DNA of 64,000 nucleotides, from the NCBI GenBank assembly GCA_030538315.1, contig JAUNUF010000007.1:1-64000 (forward strand). Reading direction: 5' to 3'. Every line of letters starts with the position of its first letter. Within the stretch, counting starts at the first letter, position 1. The translations under genes and the position numbers were made by a program. Below the pieces are notes generated by a model. That model saw only the letters and a list, made by a program, of their open reading frames with translations. It was not told the DNA's origin and made no database searches. The stretch comes from Propionibacteriaceae bacterium. GTDB taxonomy: Bacteria; Actinomycetota; Actinomycetes; Propionibacteriales; Propionibacteriaceae. Shown in pieces: positions 34,490 to 43,292 of the stretch.

Positions 34490-34756
34490 GTGGCAGCCGC
34501 AGTGGAGACACACACGACCACCGACACACGGGTGTTCCTGCGAAACAACAGGCCATGCTTCACCCACCATCTGGACTCCCTCAACGGGCCAGCCACCGGA
34601 GCCATCACCCCGCCCCACCACGTCTGGTGGGCCCCAGGAGCCAGTTCCTTTACTCTCGAAGCAGCGCGACTAGGTCGAGATGGCCTGTCCGTAGGGTTGA
34701 GCGAAGCTCCTGATTGGTCCGATGCTGGCTGCCCGGTGAGCGGCAATCCGCGATGA
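34490..34756 (+). pseudogene. Truncated plasmid-type gene fragment
   Basis: From GTG 34490 an 88-residue frame reads VETHTTTDTRVFLRNNRPCF, then THHLDSLNGPATG and LPHH-like PPHHVWWAPG. As I recall, this resembles the N-terminus of a small protein family on actinobacterial mobile elements. Past residue about 55 the sequence no longer looks related and it stops early, so it seems a broken copy. The start codon is uncertain. The remaining bases to 34983 hold nothing I can assign beyond the promoter region of the sigma gene. Confidence 0.35.
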
Positions 34757-34983
34757 ACGATCGCACCTCGAACGAACGGCGCTGGGCACGCTTCTCCTGG
34801 CACTTCCCAGCACGCGCTACTAACGCTGTAGGGCGCTGACGGGCTCGCTTACCAACGGGCTCGCTGATGCCCTGTACGCCCTTCACCCTCAACAGGTCTG
34901 GGCCCCGGAGCCAGAGCGGTAACAAACGATGAGTCTCGTCCAATACCCTACGTGAACCCCTACGCGGCTATTCGGAGCGGATC

Positions 34984-35583
34984 ATGACAGACCCATCAGG
35001 CAGCCATCCTGGCGTCGGACAAGACCGGGATGTCTCGCGTCAAGCCGATCTGCCCAAGGGCGCGAAGCGCCCCTCTGACGAGGTATTCGCCGTCTTCTAT
35101 CGCGACACCTACGCTGCGGCTGTCAAGTTCGTACTTGGCCGCACTACGGGTTGCGACGCTGAGGCGCTGGCCGCGGAGGCCTACATCCTCACGTGGCATC
35201 GCTTCCTGGAGAAGGGCGAACTGGACAAGGGATGGCTCTACGGCGTTCTCCGCAACAAGATCGGAGACCACTACCGCAGCCAGAGGGTTCGCGACACAGT
35301 GCACAAGGAACTCGCCTACCGAGCTTCACCCTCCACACTTGACCACGCTCTGGCGACAGAGCAACAGCTCGATATCGAACGCGCCCTTCAGCTACTCAAG
35401 CCCGAGCAGGCAGAGGTCCTCCTCCTTGCCTACTGGAGTGATCTCACCACTGCTGAAGGAGCCCGGGCGCTCAACCTCAACCCCGTCACCTACCGGGTGA
35501 GACTCACCAGGGCGAAGGCGGAATTCCGCCGAGCTCTCCAACTCTCCAGCCGCTACGGCCCTGAAAGGGGGCTACAACCGTGA
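34984..35583 (+). CDS. ECF-type sigma factor
   Basis: A 199-residue sigma-70-family factor: region 2 (residues about 30-95; FAVFYRDTYAAAVKFVL, then AEAYILTWHRFLEKG and GWLYGVLRNKIGDHYR) and region 4 (residues about 125-185; LLKPEQAEVLLLAYWSDLTTAEGARALNL). GGAGCGGATC precedes ATG 34984. It is coupled through GTGA to a membrane protein with anti-sigma character and followed by a secreted protein, an operon likely self-regulated and responsive to envelope signals. Confidence 0.9.
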   Translation: MTDPSGSHPGVGQDRDVSRQADLPKGAKRPSDEVFAVFYRDTYAAAVKFVLGRTTGCDAEALAAEAYILTWHRFLEKGELDKGWLYGVLRNKIGDHYRSQRVRDTVHKELAYRASPSTLDHALATEQQLDIERALQLLKPEQAEVLLLAYWSDLTTAEGARALNLNPVTYRVRLTRAKAEFRRALQLSSRYGPERGLQP

Positions 35584-36521
35584 AGAACACCGAACTCCTG
35601 ATCAAGCTCGCTGCCCCCAACGTCGAGTATGGCCCGCGTGCCGAGGCAGACCTCGCCCGCATCCTGTCCACCCCCGCCCCCACGCCGCCGAAGATGTTGA
35701 AGACGCATCGGAATCACGCTCCACTTACGCTCGCGGCATGTGCAGTTCTCGTAGCGCTCATCGGCATGATCGTCTTTCGCCCTGTAGCCGCCAGCGCAAC
35801 TCCACCCCTAATGGAAGCCACGCCAATCGCCGGGTCAGCCCAAAATCACCTCATGAAGCTCGCCGAACTACGCCGCAAAGGCGCGTGGCCACGCACCGCG
35901 ATCGAACTGCACGCGTGGAGCCTCGTCAGCGAAATCGACGCGGCCGGGAAGGTAGTTGCTTCCAACACAAGCCCCACCGTCTCCTCGACCACCTTCTCAC
36001 CAGACGGTAGCGTCACCATCGAAACCGTCGTGGGACGACCCTTCCCAGGCCAAGAGGTCAAGGATCTGCCAATTCCTGGGACGCCGCTGTCTTCTGAGCA
36101 TTTGAGCGCCGAGAAATCCGTTGCGGCCTCCGCGAGCGGTGTCCTGCCTGAGGACGCCGATCAACTGGCCCAGTGGCTTGAGACCGCTTTCTCGGTCGAT
36201 CCCGCCAACACCGAGGAATCGACACTCAGCCTGCTGAGCGTCCTCGTCAACACCACCGTGACACCAGCTCAAGAAGCCACAGTGCTCGAGTACCTCGCAT
36301 CCCGGCCTGACGTCACCCTCATCGGTCAAGTGACCGATCGCCTGGGCCGATCAGCCCTCTCCTTCAGGATCGGCTCTGACGTCGACAACTACCAACAGAA
36401 CCTCATCATCGCGACCGATACCGGTCAGATCATTGCAACCGAGACCATCTACACCGGCAATGACCGACACGCCATCACCGCGCCAGCAGTCACTTCCTAC
36501 GAAGCATGGGAAAGAAAGTAG
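35580..36521 (+). CDS. Membrane-anchored regulator-like protein downstream of the sigma factor
   Basis: A 313-residue protein with a cytoplasmic N-terminus of about 45 residues, one membrane helix (residues about 47-68) and a large extracytoplasmic domain. The type (CU044_5270-like, from memory) is commonly found directly after ECF sigma genes in actinobacteria and may act as anti-sigma factor. It lacks the HxxxCxxC zinc motif of classical ZAS anti-sigmas. Starts with GTG overlapping the sigma stop. Confidence 0.7.
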   Translation: MKNTELLIKLAAPNVEYGPRAEADLARILSTPAPTPPKMLKTHRNHAPLTLAACAVLVALIGMIVFRPVAASATPPLMEATPIAGSAQNHLMKLAELRRKGAWPRTAIELHAWSLVSEIDAAGKVVASNTSPTVSSTTFSPDGSVTIETVVGRPFPGQEVKDLPIPGTPLSSEHLSAEKSVAASASGVLPEDADQLAQWLETAFSVDPANTEESTLSLLSVLVNTTVTPAQEATVLEYLASRPDVTLIGQVTDRLGRSALSFRIGSDVDNYQQNLIIATDTGQIIATETIYTGNDRHAITAPAVTSYEAWERK

Positions 36522-36526
36522 AAACA

Positions 36527-36988
36527 ATGATCAAGAAACTCCGAGCAGCCATCCTCACCGTCCTACTCCTGACGTTCTCCACAGCCCTACCGTCGGCAGC
36601 CGATGCCGGAGGCCCACAAGCAGAGATCGACGCCCTGATTGCCCAGTACGGCGGCATCCAAACGTCAGCCGACACCATCAGCTGGGATGAAGGCGCCGTC
36701 ACACTCGTCATCCGGGACAACGCGCAGCCCTACGCCATCGACTCCTGCCCGACCGGACGCTTCTGCGCCTTCCAACGCGCCTACTTTCAAGGCAGCATCA
36801 TGAGCTTCAGCGCCTGCCCGGGAACCTACACGGACTTCAGCCCCTTGGGTGGGAAGCCCGGATCCATCGCACACAAGCGATCCACCGGCACCGTTCGCGC
36901 CTACGCAAACACCACCCTCAAAGCCACCCTGCTGCCTGGCCAGTCATCGGCCTCCCTCACCGGCATCACAAAGATCACGTGCGCATGA
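36527..36988 (+). CDS. Secreted I36-type (peptidase inhibitor-like) protein
   Basis: About 153 residues: Sec signal (MIKKLRAAILTVLLLTF through PSAADA), then a domain containing CPTGRFCAFQRAYFQGSIMSF followed by C, the hallmark of the small I36/beta-gamma-crystallin-like inhibitor family of actinobacteria. ATG 36506 is an alternative start that would overlap the upstream gene. Third gene of the sigma operon; a terminator-like hairpin follows at 37081. A role in neutralising foreign peptidases or sealing the envelope is inferred. Confidence 0.75.
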   Translation: MIKKLRAAILTVLLLTFSTALPSAADAGGPQAEIDALIAQYGGIQTSADTISWDEGAVTLVIRDNAQPYAIDSCPTGRFCAFQRAYFQGSIMSFSACPGTYTDFSPLGGKPGSIAHKRSTGTVRAYANTTLKATLLPGQSSASLTGITKITCA

Positions 36989-37312
36989 GGCGCACGCAGG
37001 GGCCCTGCTGACCACCGCCTCCGGGGCAACTGCGTCCACCCGATCTGAGTGGCCTGCTGAGTCGCTCGCGGACAAACGCGCCCCTTCCCACTGGAGGGGT
37101 TTGACGCCAGGTGGCAATGGCGTTGAAGCGTCATGCGGGTTGGTGTCAGCGGCTGAGGTTAGCAGCTGTGAGTTGAGCCACTCTGGGATAGCCCGCTCCT
37201 CAAGCTCGAAGCCCCCATGGGTAACAAATCGCGCAACTCAGACAACTCCAGAAGTACAAGTGCATCAACGCAGATGCAGATGGGGCTTAACCGCTCAGAG
37301 AGGAAGACGAGA
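36989..37312. other. Gap with terminator and the promoter region of the amidase gene
   Basis: About 320 bases with no gene. CCCCT/AGGGG at 37081-37099 followed by TTT is a likely terminator for the sigma operon. AGAGG at 37299-37303 is the ribosome binding site for GTG 37313. Nothing else is recognisable. Confidence 0.45.
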
Positions 37313-38452
37313 GTGTCCCAAGACAAGAAGGCCCAAACCAACAGAAGAGGCTCATTCCTCACCCGCAGGTTGAGCCATGACAACAACTCAGCTGGATCAA
37401 GAGCCGACGACAAGCCGAAAGCTGTGGGCTCGCTCCTCGCAGCTGCACTCTTGGTCGGTTCCTTGTCCACCTTCCCCGTTACAGCCGCCCAGGCCGACAA
37501 TAGCGAGCGCATTGACCGTCAAGTGCAAGCTCTGGCCGCCAGCGTGGAAGCTGTTTCCGATGCGCTGTTCGTCGAAGGTTCAAACCCCATCGTGACTTCT
37601 CGCGAGCTCGCCTCCACCTCCTCGCCGATGGCTGAGTACATCTCAGTGCTGGCGGCGGAAGCGGCATCCATCCAAGCAGTCGGTGGAGTGACTGTTCTCG
37701 ACACAACAGCCCAGATCATCATTGACGACACCACCGCGGACCAAGATGTGAGCACTGGATTCCTCCACGTCACCCGAACCGTTGCGGAGCTTCCTGAGGG
37801 CGAACTCTGGGAGGAAATGATCCCCATCACGCTCACTTCCAGCGGTGGCGCACTGGCCTTGACGAGTGTTGAGCTCTTGCCGGTCGAGCGTCTGGATCCC
37901 ACGGAGGTCGCAGCACGTGCTGCCACGATGCCAACTGAGGAAGGAGCCGCATCCATCGATCTTTCCGGGCCGACAACCCACGCGGTTCAGCGCATCAACG
38001 CCACCGCAGCTGTGAACTACGCCAAGAAATGGTGGAACGGAAGGAACCCGGCCTATCCAACGAAGTACTCAAACGACTGCACCAACTTCGCCTCACAGGC
38101 GATGCACCAGGGCGGTTGGCAACCTGTGAGCGGCTTCTATCAGTCGGACAAGGCTTGGTGGTACACCGGGCTCACGACCTCATACTCTTGGGGTGGGGCT
38201 GAGAACTTCTATCGGTTCGCAGTCAACGAGTCCAAAAGGGCGACAACCATGCGCTATGTGAAGGACCTGTGGCTGGGGGACATTCTGCAATACAAGGCCC
38301 GGGGAGCTACCAACATGAGCCACACCATGATCGTCACAAACTGGATCAACAATGTTCCATACCTGACATATCACACCTCAGACACTCTCAATAAGCCATT
38401 CACGGCAATCTCACACCTAGATGTAACGTGGTTCGCACTCAACGTCTTGTAG
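37313..38452 (+). CDS. Secreted amidase (Amidase_6 domain)
   Basis: A 379-residue protein with an unusually long, basic N-terminal extension before the signal segment (AVGSLLAAALLVGSLSTFPV), a helical linker domain, and a C-terminal Amidase_6 domain from about residue 230: AVNYAKKWWNGRNPAYP, then the catalytic-type NDCTNFASQAMHQGGW, TSYSWGGAENFY and the His in NMSHTMIVTNW. Amidase_6 proteins are papain-like NlpC/CHAP relatives that cut peptidoglycan or peptides. GTG 37313 has AGAGG at good spacing; an ATG at 37217 lacks one. Overlaps the next gene by 25 bases. Confidence 0.75.
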   Translation: MSQDKKAQTNRRGSFLTRRLSHDNNSAGSRADDKPKAVGSLLAAALLVGSLSTFPVTAAQADNSERIDRQVQALAASVEAVSDALFVEGSNPIVTSRELASTSSPMAEYISVLAAEAASIQAVGGVTVLDTTAQIIIDDTTADQDVSTGFLHVTRTVAELPEGELWEEMIPITLTSSGGALALTSVELLPVERLDPTEVAARAATMPTEEGAASIDLSGPTTHAVQRINATAAVNYAKKWWNGRNPAYPTKYSNDCTNFASQAMHQGGWQPVSGFYQSDKAWWYTGLTTSYSWGGAENFYRFAVNESKRATTMRYVKDLWLGDILQYKARGATNMSHTMIVTNWINNVPYLTYHTSDTLNKPFTAISHLDVTWFALNVL

Positions 38453-38844
38453 TCGCTTTGGCCACCATCCTCATCATTGCGCTCATCACGGTGATCGGCT
38501 GGTGGCTCTGGGTCTCTCCCAAAGGCGAGTTCTCGTGTGACAGTCGCAACGGCGGAGCTCCGACACCCGAATCAGCCGCTACCAGCTTCATAAAGAGCCT
38601 AGCGGCCAGGGATGCTGAAGCGGCGTGTCGGACAATTACGAACAAGATCGGGGTGGACGAGCTGCAAATGCAGTTGGATTGGATATGGCAGAGGCTGGGT
38701 CAACCAACAGACCCCTCAGAAATCGATGTCACAATTGGCCTCCAATCAGGAAACACATTTCCATTGACGCTGGAAGGTCCAAGTGGCACCGTCGACTTGA
38801 ACATCATGTCCTTTCTTGATTGGTACCGCGTCACCCTGCAGTAA
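38428..38844 (+). CDS. Small membrane-anchored protein
   Basis: A 138-residue protein with one N-terminal membrane helix (residues 7-29) and an extracytoplasmic domain with two cysteines (SCDSRNGG and ACRTITN). It starts with GTG inside the end of the amidase gene, so it depends on that message. No family recognised, though the composition (ATSFIKSLAARDAEAAC) resembles NTF2-like lipoprotein domains. Could be a partner or inhibitor of the amidase. Confidence 0.6.
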   Translation: MVRTQRLVVALATILIIALITVIGWWLWVSPKGEFSCDSRNGGAPTPESAATSFIKSLAARDAEAACRTITNKIGVDELQMQLDWIWQRLGQPTDPSEIDVTIGLQSGNTFPLTLEGPSGTVDLNIMSFLDWYRVTLQ

Positions 38845-38877
38845 TGACCTGACAGACTTCGAACAGAGCAACCGAAT

Positions 38878-38911
38878 GGGGGTGAGGCCGAGGACTACTC
38901 GTCTCACCCCC
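38878..38911. terminator. Hairpin terminator between convergent operons
   Basis: GGGGGTGAG (38878-38886) pairs with CTCACCCCC (38903-38911), 9 bp, with AAA following. It separates the amidase operon (plus) from the end of the transfer operon (minus). Confidence 0.7.
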
Positions 38912-38947
38912 AAAGCTGTGGAGCCACTCCAAGGAGAAGCCGGAGAT

Positions 38948-39532
38948 CTAGGTTGTGCTGGACACCAGGGCATCCGCGATTGGCGGGAGGAACTCCATCC
39001 CCGTCAGTGCTCCCACAGGATCCGCGATGTGGCCGTTGCGGCAGCGGTCCCAGGCGGCGAGCCGTGCTCGTAGTGGGGTCCAGACGTAGCTGTACCAGCT
39101 CCACATCGCATCCGAAACCGTTTTCTGGTGTCGCGCGACTGCCACGTTCCACGCCGCTCGCGCTGCGTCGAGCTCCAACACCAGTTGCTCGTGCGCTGGC
39201 CAGCACACCGGCATCTCCGCGAGGCTGTGGGCGGCGCTCATCTCGTCGACCCATGCCACTAGGTCGAGCCAATCCTGGCGGGTGCGCGGCATCCTCGTCC
39301 ACGGGCGAAGGGCCACCTCGACAGCGGCTGACTCTTCCTCATCGATGTCCTCAACCAGATGCTCGATGATCAAGCTCATTGCTGTCTGGTTACTGGCCAG
39401 GGCGTCGACGTCGCCAGCGATTTCCTCTACCCGCCGCCAGACTTCGGTGATCATGGTGTCTCGTTCGACCAGGCTCTCGCGGACTTCTTCAAGCCGGTCC
39501 TCATCGGTGGCCGGCGCATCGTGGGTGCTCAT
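38948..39532 (-). CDS. Conserved transfer-operon protein of unknown function
   Basis: A 194-residue soluble protein from ATG 39532, 4 bases after the VirD4 stop and preceded by GAGG. Acidic helical N-terminus (EEVRESLVERDTMITEVWRR), then W-rich segments RQDWLDLVAWVDEM and MPVCWPAHEQLVLELDA followed by several more Trp. It recalls DUF4913-type proteins of actinobacterial conjugative elements. Probably an accessory of the coupling protein; function unknown. Confidence 0.6.
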   Translation of the reverse strand: MSTHDAPATDEDRLEEVRESLVERDTMITEVWRRVEEIAGDVDALASNQTAMSLIIEHLVEDIDEEESAAVEVALRPWTRMPRTRQDWLDLVAWVDEMSAAHSLAEMPVCWPAHEQLVLELDAARAAWNVAVARHQKTVSDAMWSWYSYVWTPLRARLAAWDRCRNGHIADPVGALTGMEFLPPIADALVSSTT

Positions 39533-39536
39533 GGCT

Positions 39537-41246
39537 TCATATCCTCGCATTCTGCGTCTGGTGGCGGTACGGGGTGGTCTCAGGAAGTGGGGCCAGCTTC
39601 TTCGACTTGAACGGCGGGAGACCTCGGATCAGGACGATCGCCTCGTCGCCGGGGAGCCGGCCGACCTCGTCGGGGGTGAGGAGCTCACGGCCTTGCGACT
39701 TGCGGGATCGGGAGTCCGACCCGTGCCGGCCCTTGGTGCGAGACGAGTCCGTGACCATGATGGTCTGCTTGCCCAACGCTTTGGAGATGTACTCCTTGGT
39801 GTCAGCATCCGCTGAGCCGAGGAACAGCACCGTGTCGCAGTTACCGAGGATCGCTTTCCAGCCGTCACGGTAGAGCGCCTGGCCCTGACCGAGCGCCTGG
39901 ATCACGGCTTGGAACGAGATCCCACGTGAGCGCAGCGTGGCGGCGAGGATGTCGAAATCGGGAATCTTGCCGATGTTGGCGAACTCGTCGAGGAAGCACA
40001 TCACCGGCACGGGCAGCCGGCGGCTGTACTGCCGGTCGGCCAGCCACACCCCGCGTTGGAAGAACGTGGTCAGCATCAACGCCGACAGCCACGCGAACTG
40101 CTTGTTCGTGTCTGGCAGCACCATGAACAACGCGGTCGGTTCGAACCCGACCAGGTCCAGCTGCATCGTGTCAGCGGTGACCAGACGCCTCACCGACGGG
40201 ATATGGAGGGGTGCCAGCCGCATACCCATGGTCACGATGATCGACGCGGCGGTTTTCTGCGCGGCCCGCTGATAAACCTTGTAGTTGGCGATCGCGAACG
40301 CCAGCAGCTCGTGGTGCAGCATCGACGGGTTATCGGCCAGCATCCGTGCGGCGCCCTCGAAGATCGCATCCACCTCACTGGTGTAGGCGACGTCATCACT
40401 GGCGCGCATCTGGAGCAGCAGATCCATCACCGACCCGAGGTGCTGATCCCCTGCCGGGTAGGTCGCGGCCACGAAGCCGATCAGGGCGTTGAGCAGCCCG
40501 GCTTCGGCCCTCTCCCAGAACGGGTCTCCCCCGCCGGCCATCTGTTGGCGGGGCACGTCGGTGTTGGCGATGATGTTGATCGCCATCAGGTTGACGTCTT
40601 CTGGTTCGTGCCCGGGCCTCAAATACGCAAGAGGGTTGAACCGGTCGGACTCTGCGAAGTTGACCAGATTCAGCACCCGAATCTGATAGCCGGCCTCCTT
40701 CAGGGCGGTGCCGGAGGCTGCGAGCAGTTCGCCCTTGGGGTCGGTGGCCAGATACGACGAGTGGGGGCGCGCCATGTTCGGCAGGATGAAGTTGCGCGAC
40801 TTGCCGGTGCCGGCGGCGCCGATCACCATGACGTTGAGGTTGCGCTGATGCTGGATCTTGGCTGGCCGGTCGATGGTCAACCGTTCGGTGCGGGTCAGCA
40901 GCAGGTTCCGGCCGGCGTCGGGGTTGATGAACGGCCCAATATCGCGTGGTCTGCCCCAGCGGGCAGAGCCGTGTTCCTCGCCGCGGCGTTCCCTACCCCG
41001 CTCAGCGACGTAGTACAGCCACCCCAGCCCGGCGCACCCGACCAGGGCAAGACCTGCGAGGAGGTCATGGACGTGGGTGGAGATGGCCAGCCGAACGGTA
41101 CGGAGGCCGTCGTCGGCGTGGTCGAACGCGCCTGCCCAGCCGCCGGTCTCGTAGCCGAGGCGGGCATCGTGCCAGACGGTGTTGCCGATCCAGAACAGGA
41201 TCACGGCGATGATGAGCCCGAAGAACACTGCGGCGCGGCGCTTCAC
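39537..41246 (-). CDS. VirD4/TraG-type conjugative coupling protein
   Basis: A 569-residue DNA-translocating ATPase: two N-terminal membrane helices (residues 7-22 and 60-82), Walker A GAAGTGKS at 143-150, TDPKGEL, Walker B VMCFLDEFANIGKIPDF near 410 and a conserved QALGQ motif. It links the relaxosome at oriT to the secretion channel. Compact for the family, with a basic C-terminal tail. Last core gene of the minus-strand transfer operon. Confidence 0.93.
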   Translation of the reverse strand: MKRRAAVFFGLIIAVILFWIGNTVWHDARLGYETGGWAGAFDHADDGLRTVRLAISTHVHDLLAGLALVGCAGLGWLYYVAERGRERRGEEHGSARWGRPRDIGPFINPDAGRNLLLTRTERLTIDRPAKIQHQRNLNVMVIGAAGTGKSRNFILPNMARPHSSYLATDPKGELLAASGTALKEAGYQIRVLNLVNFAESDRFNPLAYLRPGHEPEDVNLMAINIIANTDVPRQQMAGGGDPFWERAEAGLLNALIGFVAATYPAGDQHLGSVMDLLLQMRASDDVAYTSEVDAIFEGAARMLADNPSMLHHELLAFAIANYKVYQRAAQKTAASIIVTMGMRLAPLHIPSVRRLVTADTMQLDLVGFEPTALFMVLPDTNKQFAWLSALMLTTFFQRGVWLADRQYSRRLPVPVMCFLDEFANIGKIPDFDILAATLRSRGISFQAVIQALGQGQALYRDGWKAILGNCDTVLFLGSADADTKEYISKALGKQTIMVTDSSRTKGRHGSDSRSRKSQGRELLTPDEVGRLPGDEAIVLIRGLPPFKSKKLAPLPETTPYRHQTQNARI

Positions 41247-41259
41247 GACGTCCTCCGGT

Positions 41260-41454
41260 TCACCAGGTGAACGAGATACCGCCCGTGACCACTCCCCGCA
41301 CTAGCGCCACTACCAACGCTAGGACGATGGTGCCCAGCGCGAGGGCAACGAACAGCCCCAGGGCGCGGAACACCCAGCGGATCAGGATGAGCCCCACCGG
41401 CCCGACGACACACATCGCGGACACGACGGCGACAATCTTCAGGTTGATCTCCAT
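41260..41454 (-). CDS. Tiny two-helix membrane protein of the transfer operon
   Basis: A 64-residue, almost wholly hydrophobic protein (IVAVVSAMCVVGPVGLILI and LGLFVALALGTIVLALVVAL), starting at ATG 41454 with AGGAG a few bases upstream. Sits between the wall hydrolase and the coupling protein. No homology recognised; a channel accessory is likely from position. Confidence 0.6.
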   Translation of the reverse strand: MEINLKIVAVVSAMCVVGPVGLILIRWVFRALGLFVALALGTIVLALVVALVRGVVTGGISFTW

Positions 41455-41505
41455 GCCGGCTCCTTTCGTCACCAGGTGACGCTACCGGGCAGGTGTGACA
41501 CTTTC

Positions 41506-43272
41506 TCATCCCAAACCTCTGGCTTGCAGGAACGCGACGGGATCGACGAACCCGCCGCCCACTTTCACTTCGAAGTGGAGGTGGCAGGCGGTGGAGTAGC
41601 CGGAGCTGCCCATGGCGGCGATGCGCTGCCCGGCCACGACGGTATCGCCGGCACGGACATAGATCTCGCTCTTGTAGGAGTGGGCGTAGCGGGTGACGAT
41701 ACCGGCGCCATGGTCGATGGTGATGAGGTTGCCGTAGGCGCGGTTGGGGGACACCGAGGAGACCGTCCCGGACGCGGCCGCGTTGATGGGCACCCCACAG
41801 CCGCCGCCGTAGTCGGCGCCGGTGTGGAGCTTGTACACCCTGGTGATCGGATGGGTCCGCATCCCGTACGGGGATGTGACCCTCGTCGACGGGGTCGGGT
41901 TGGCCCAGCCCCCGATCGATTCTGCTGCCGCCTTGTTGACCGCTGGCGCGCCGTCGGCGCCGGTGCCACACGCCTCCGCCATGAGGGTCTCCAAGCCGCC
42001 GGTGCCGGGGTCGGGGTTGAAGGAGATGTGAACGTGATCGAGGTGGTTGGCCGAATCGGAGCGACGGTCCTCCATCTGCCGCCACCCTTCACCGGCGCGT
42101 TCGACCGACCAGATCTTCTGCCACCAGATGATGTACTTGATTCCCAGCTCGGCCGCGTGCTCTTGAGCGTAGGCGGCCACCGCATCGCCCTTCGCGCGGT
42201 CGGTCATCAGGTCAACAGCCAACCCGGCCGGATGGCCTTCAACGTCGTAGGTGTTGCCTGGACGCCAGCCGCCGATCACCTCAACCCCGTGGAGGGTGCC
42301 CAACAGCACCGTAGCCTGCTCGACGTGCGGCTGGACCGGGCCCAGCTCGTAGGGAGACGAGATGCACACCGCCGAGAGGGTTTCTGAACGGTGCTGCTCA
42401 TGGCCGGCGCCGGTGATGAACCCCGGCAGGATCGCCACCAGCAGAGCGACCACGGCGATGATGCCAACCACGACGGGCAGCACTGTGGAGCCGGAGACGG
42501 CGGCGACGATCGCGCTCGCGGCAGCCTTGACCATTACCGCAGCTGCGCGGGCTCCACTGACAGCCGCAGCTTTCGCCCGCTGGGCTGCGGCCGTGCCGCG
42601 CTTCCAGCCTGCCGCTCCCGCTTTGCGGAGAGTGTTGGTGCCCCGTGTGGCGGCGCGGCCAGTGAGGCGTGCTCCTCGAGTGGCGACCTGCCCGGTCAGC
42701 CGGCCAGCCGCTGCGGCGCCGGTGGCGCCGAGCCGTGCGGCGTGGATGGTGCCGATCGCGGAGTAGCGGACGGCGCCGACCGTGGCGTGCCCGACAAGCG
42801 AGGAGGTCTTGATCCCGGCTTTGCCGCCGAACACAAGCGTCTTGGCTCCGACCTTGACGGTCAGGGCGGTGCCGTGGCGGTTGGCCCACCTCGCCGCGGA
42901 CACGGCGGCGTCGTCGATGTCGAGCCGCCCACCGTCACGAAGTGCGTTCTTCAGCTCCGAGCCGGTGGCTTGGACTGCGCCGACCCCTGCCCGGTTCGCG
43001 GTCCGGCCGATCGACGTCTTGGGCGGGTTCCCGGCCAGCTTGTAGCTGACCTTCTGCAACGCGATCTCTTTGCTGCGAGACACCACAGCCGAGTTGGTTT
43101 GCTGGTCAGGGTCCAGATCACCAGCGGCAGCAACCTTGCGTTCAGTGGCGCGGGCGGTCGCGGCCAGGGAGTGGACCTCGCCTCGGGTACGGCTGATCAC
43201 CCGCGCCGAGCGGGTCAGCGCGGTCCCCCGCTGATGGCCGGTGAGCCGGCCCGCACCCCTGGTCCTGTACAT
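41506..43272 (-). CDS. Bifunctional wall hydrolase: carboxypeptidase-like plus M23 endopeptidase (T4SS)
   Basis: A 588-residue protein. Residues 1-270 are a basic Ala/Arg/Thr-rich cytoplasmic-type region, a membrane helix lies at about 270-292, then a D-Ala-D-Ala carboxypeptidase-like fold (GHPAGLAVDLMT near 345; NHLDHVHISF near 410) and a C-terminal M23/LytM domain with HTGADYGG near 480 and HLHFEV near 565. It should open peptidoglycan for the transfer channel, the role of VirB1/TcpG-type enzymes. The long N-terminal region is unusual for a wall hydrolase. Confidence 0.85.
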   Translation of the reverse strand: MYRTRGAGRLTGHQRGTALTRSARVISRTRGEVHSLAATARATERKVAAAGDLDPDQQTNSAVVSRSKEIALQKVSYKLAGNPPKTSIGRTANRAGVGAVQATGSELKNALRDGGRLDIDDAAVSAARWANRHGTALTVKVGAKTLVFGGKAGIKTSSLVGHATVGAVRYSAIGTIHAARLGATGAAAAGRLTGQVATRGARLTGRAATRGTNTLRKAGAAGWKRGTAAAQRAKAAAVSGARAAAVMVKAAASAIVAAVSGSTVLPVVVGIIAVVALLVAILPGFITGAGHEQHRSETLSAVCISSPYELGPVQPHVEQATVLLGTLHGVEVIGGWRPGNTYDVEGHPAGLAVDLMTDRAKGDAVAAYAQEHAAELGIKYIIWWQKIWSVERAGEGWRQMEDRRSDSANHLDHVHISFNPDPGTGGLETLMAEACGTGADGAPAVNKAAAESIGGWANPTPSTRVTSPYGMRTHPITRVYKLHTGADYGGGCGVPINAAASGTVSSVSPNRAYGNLITIDHGAGIVTRYAHSYKSEIYVRAGDTVVAGQRIAAMGSSGYSTACHLHFEVKVGGGFVDPVAFLQARGLG

Positions 43273-43292
43273 CCCAACCCTTTGGAGTGCGT

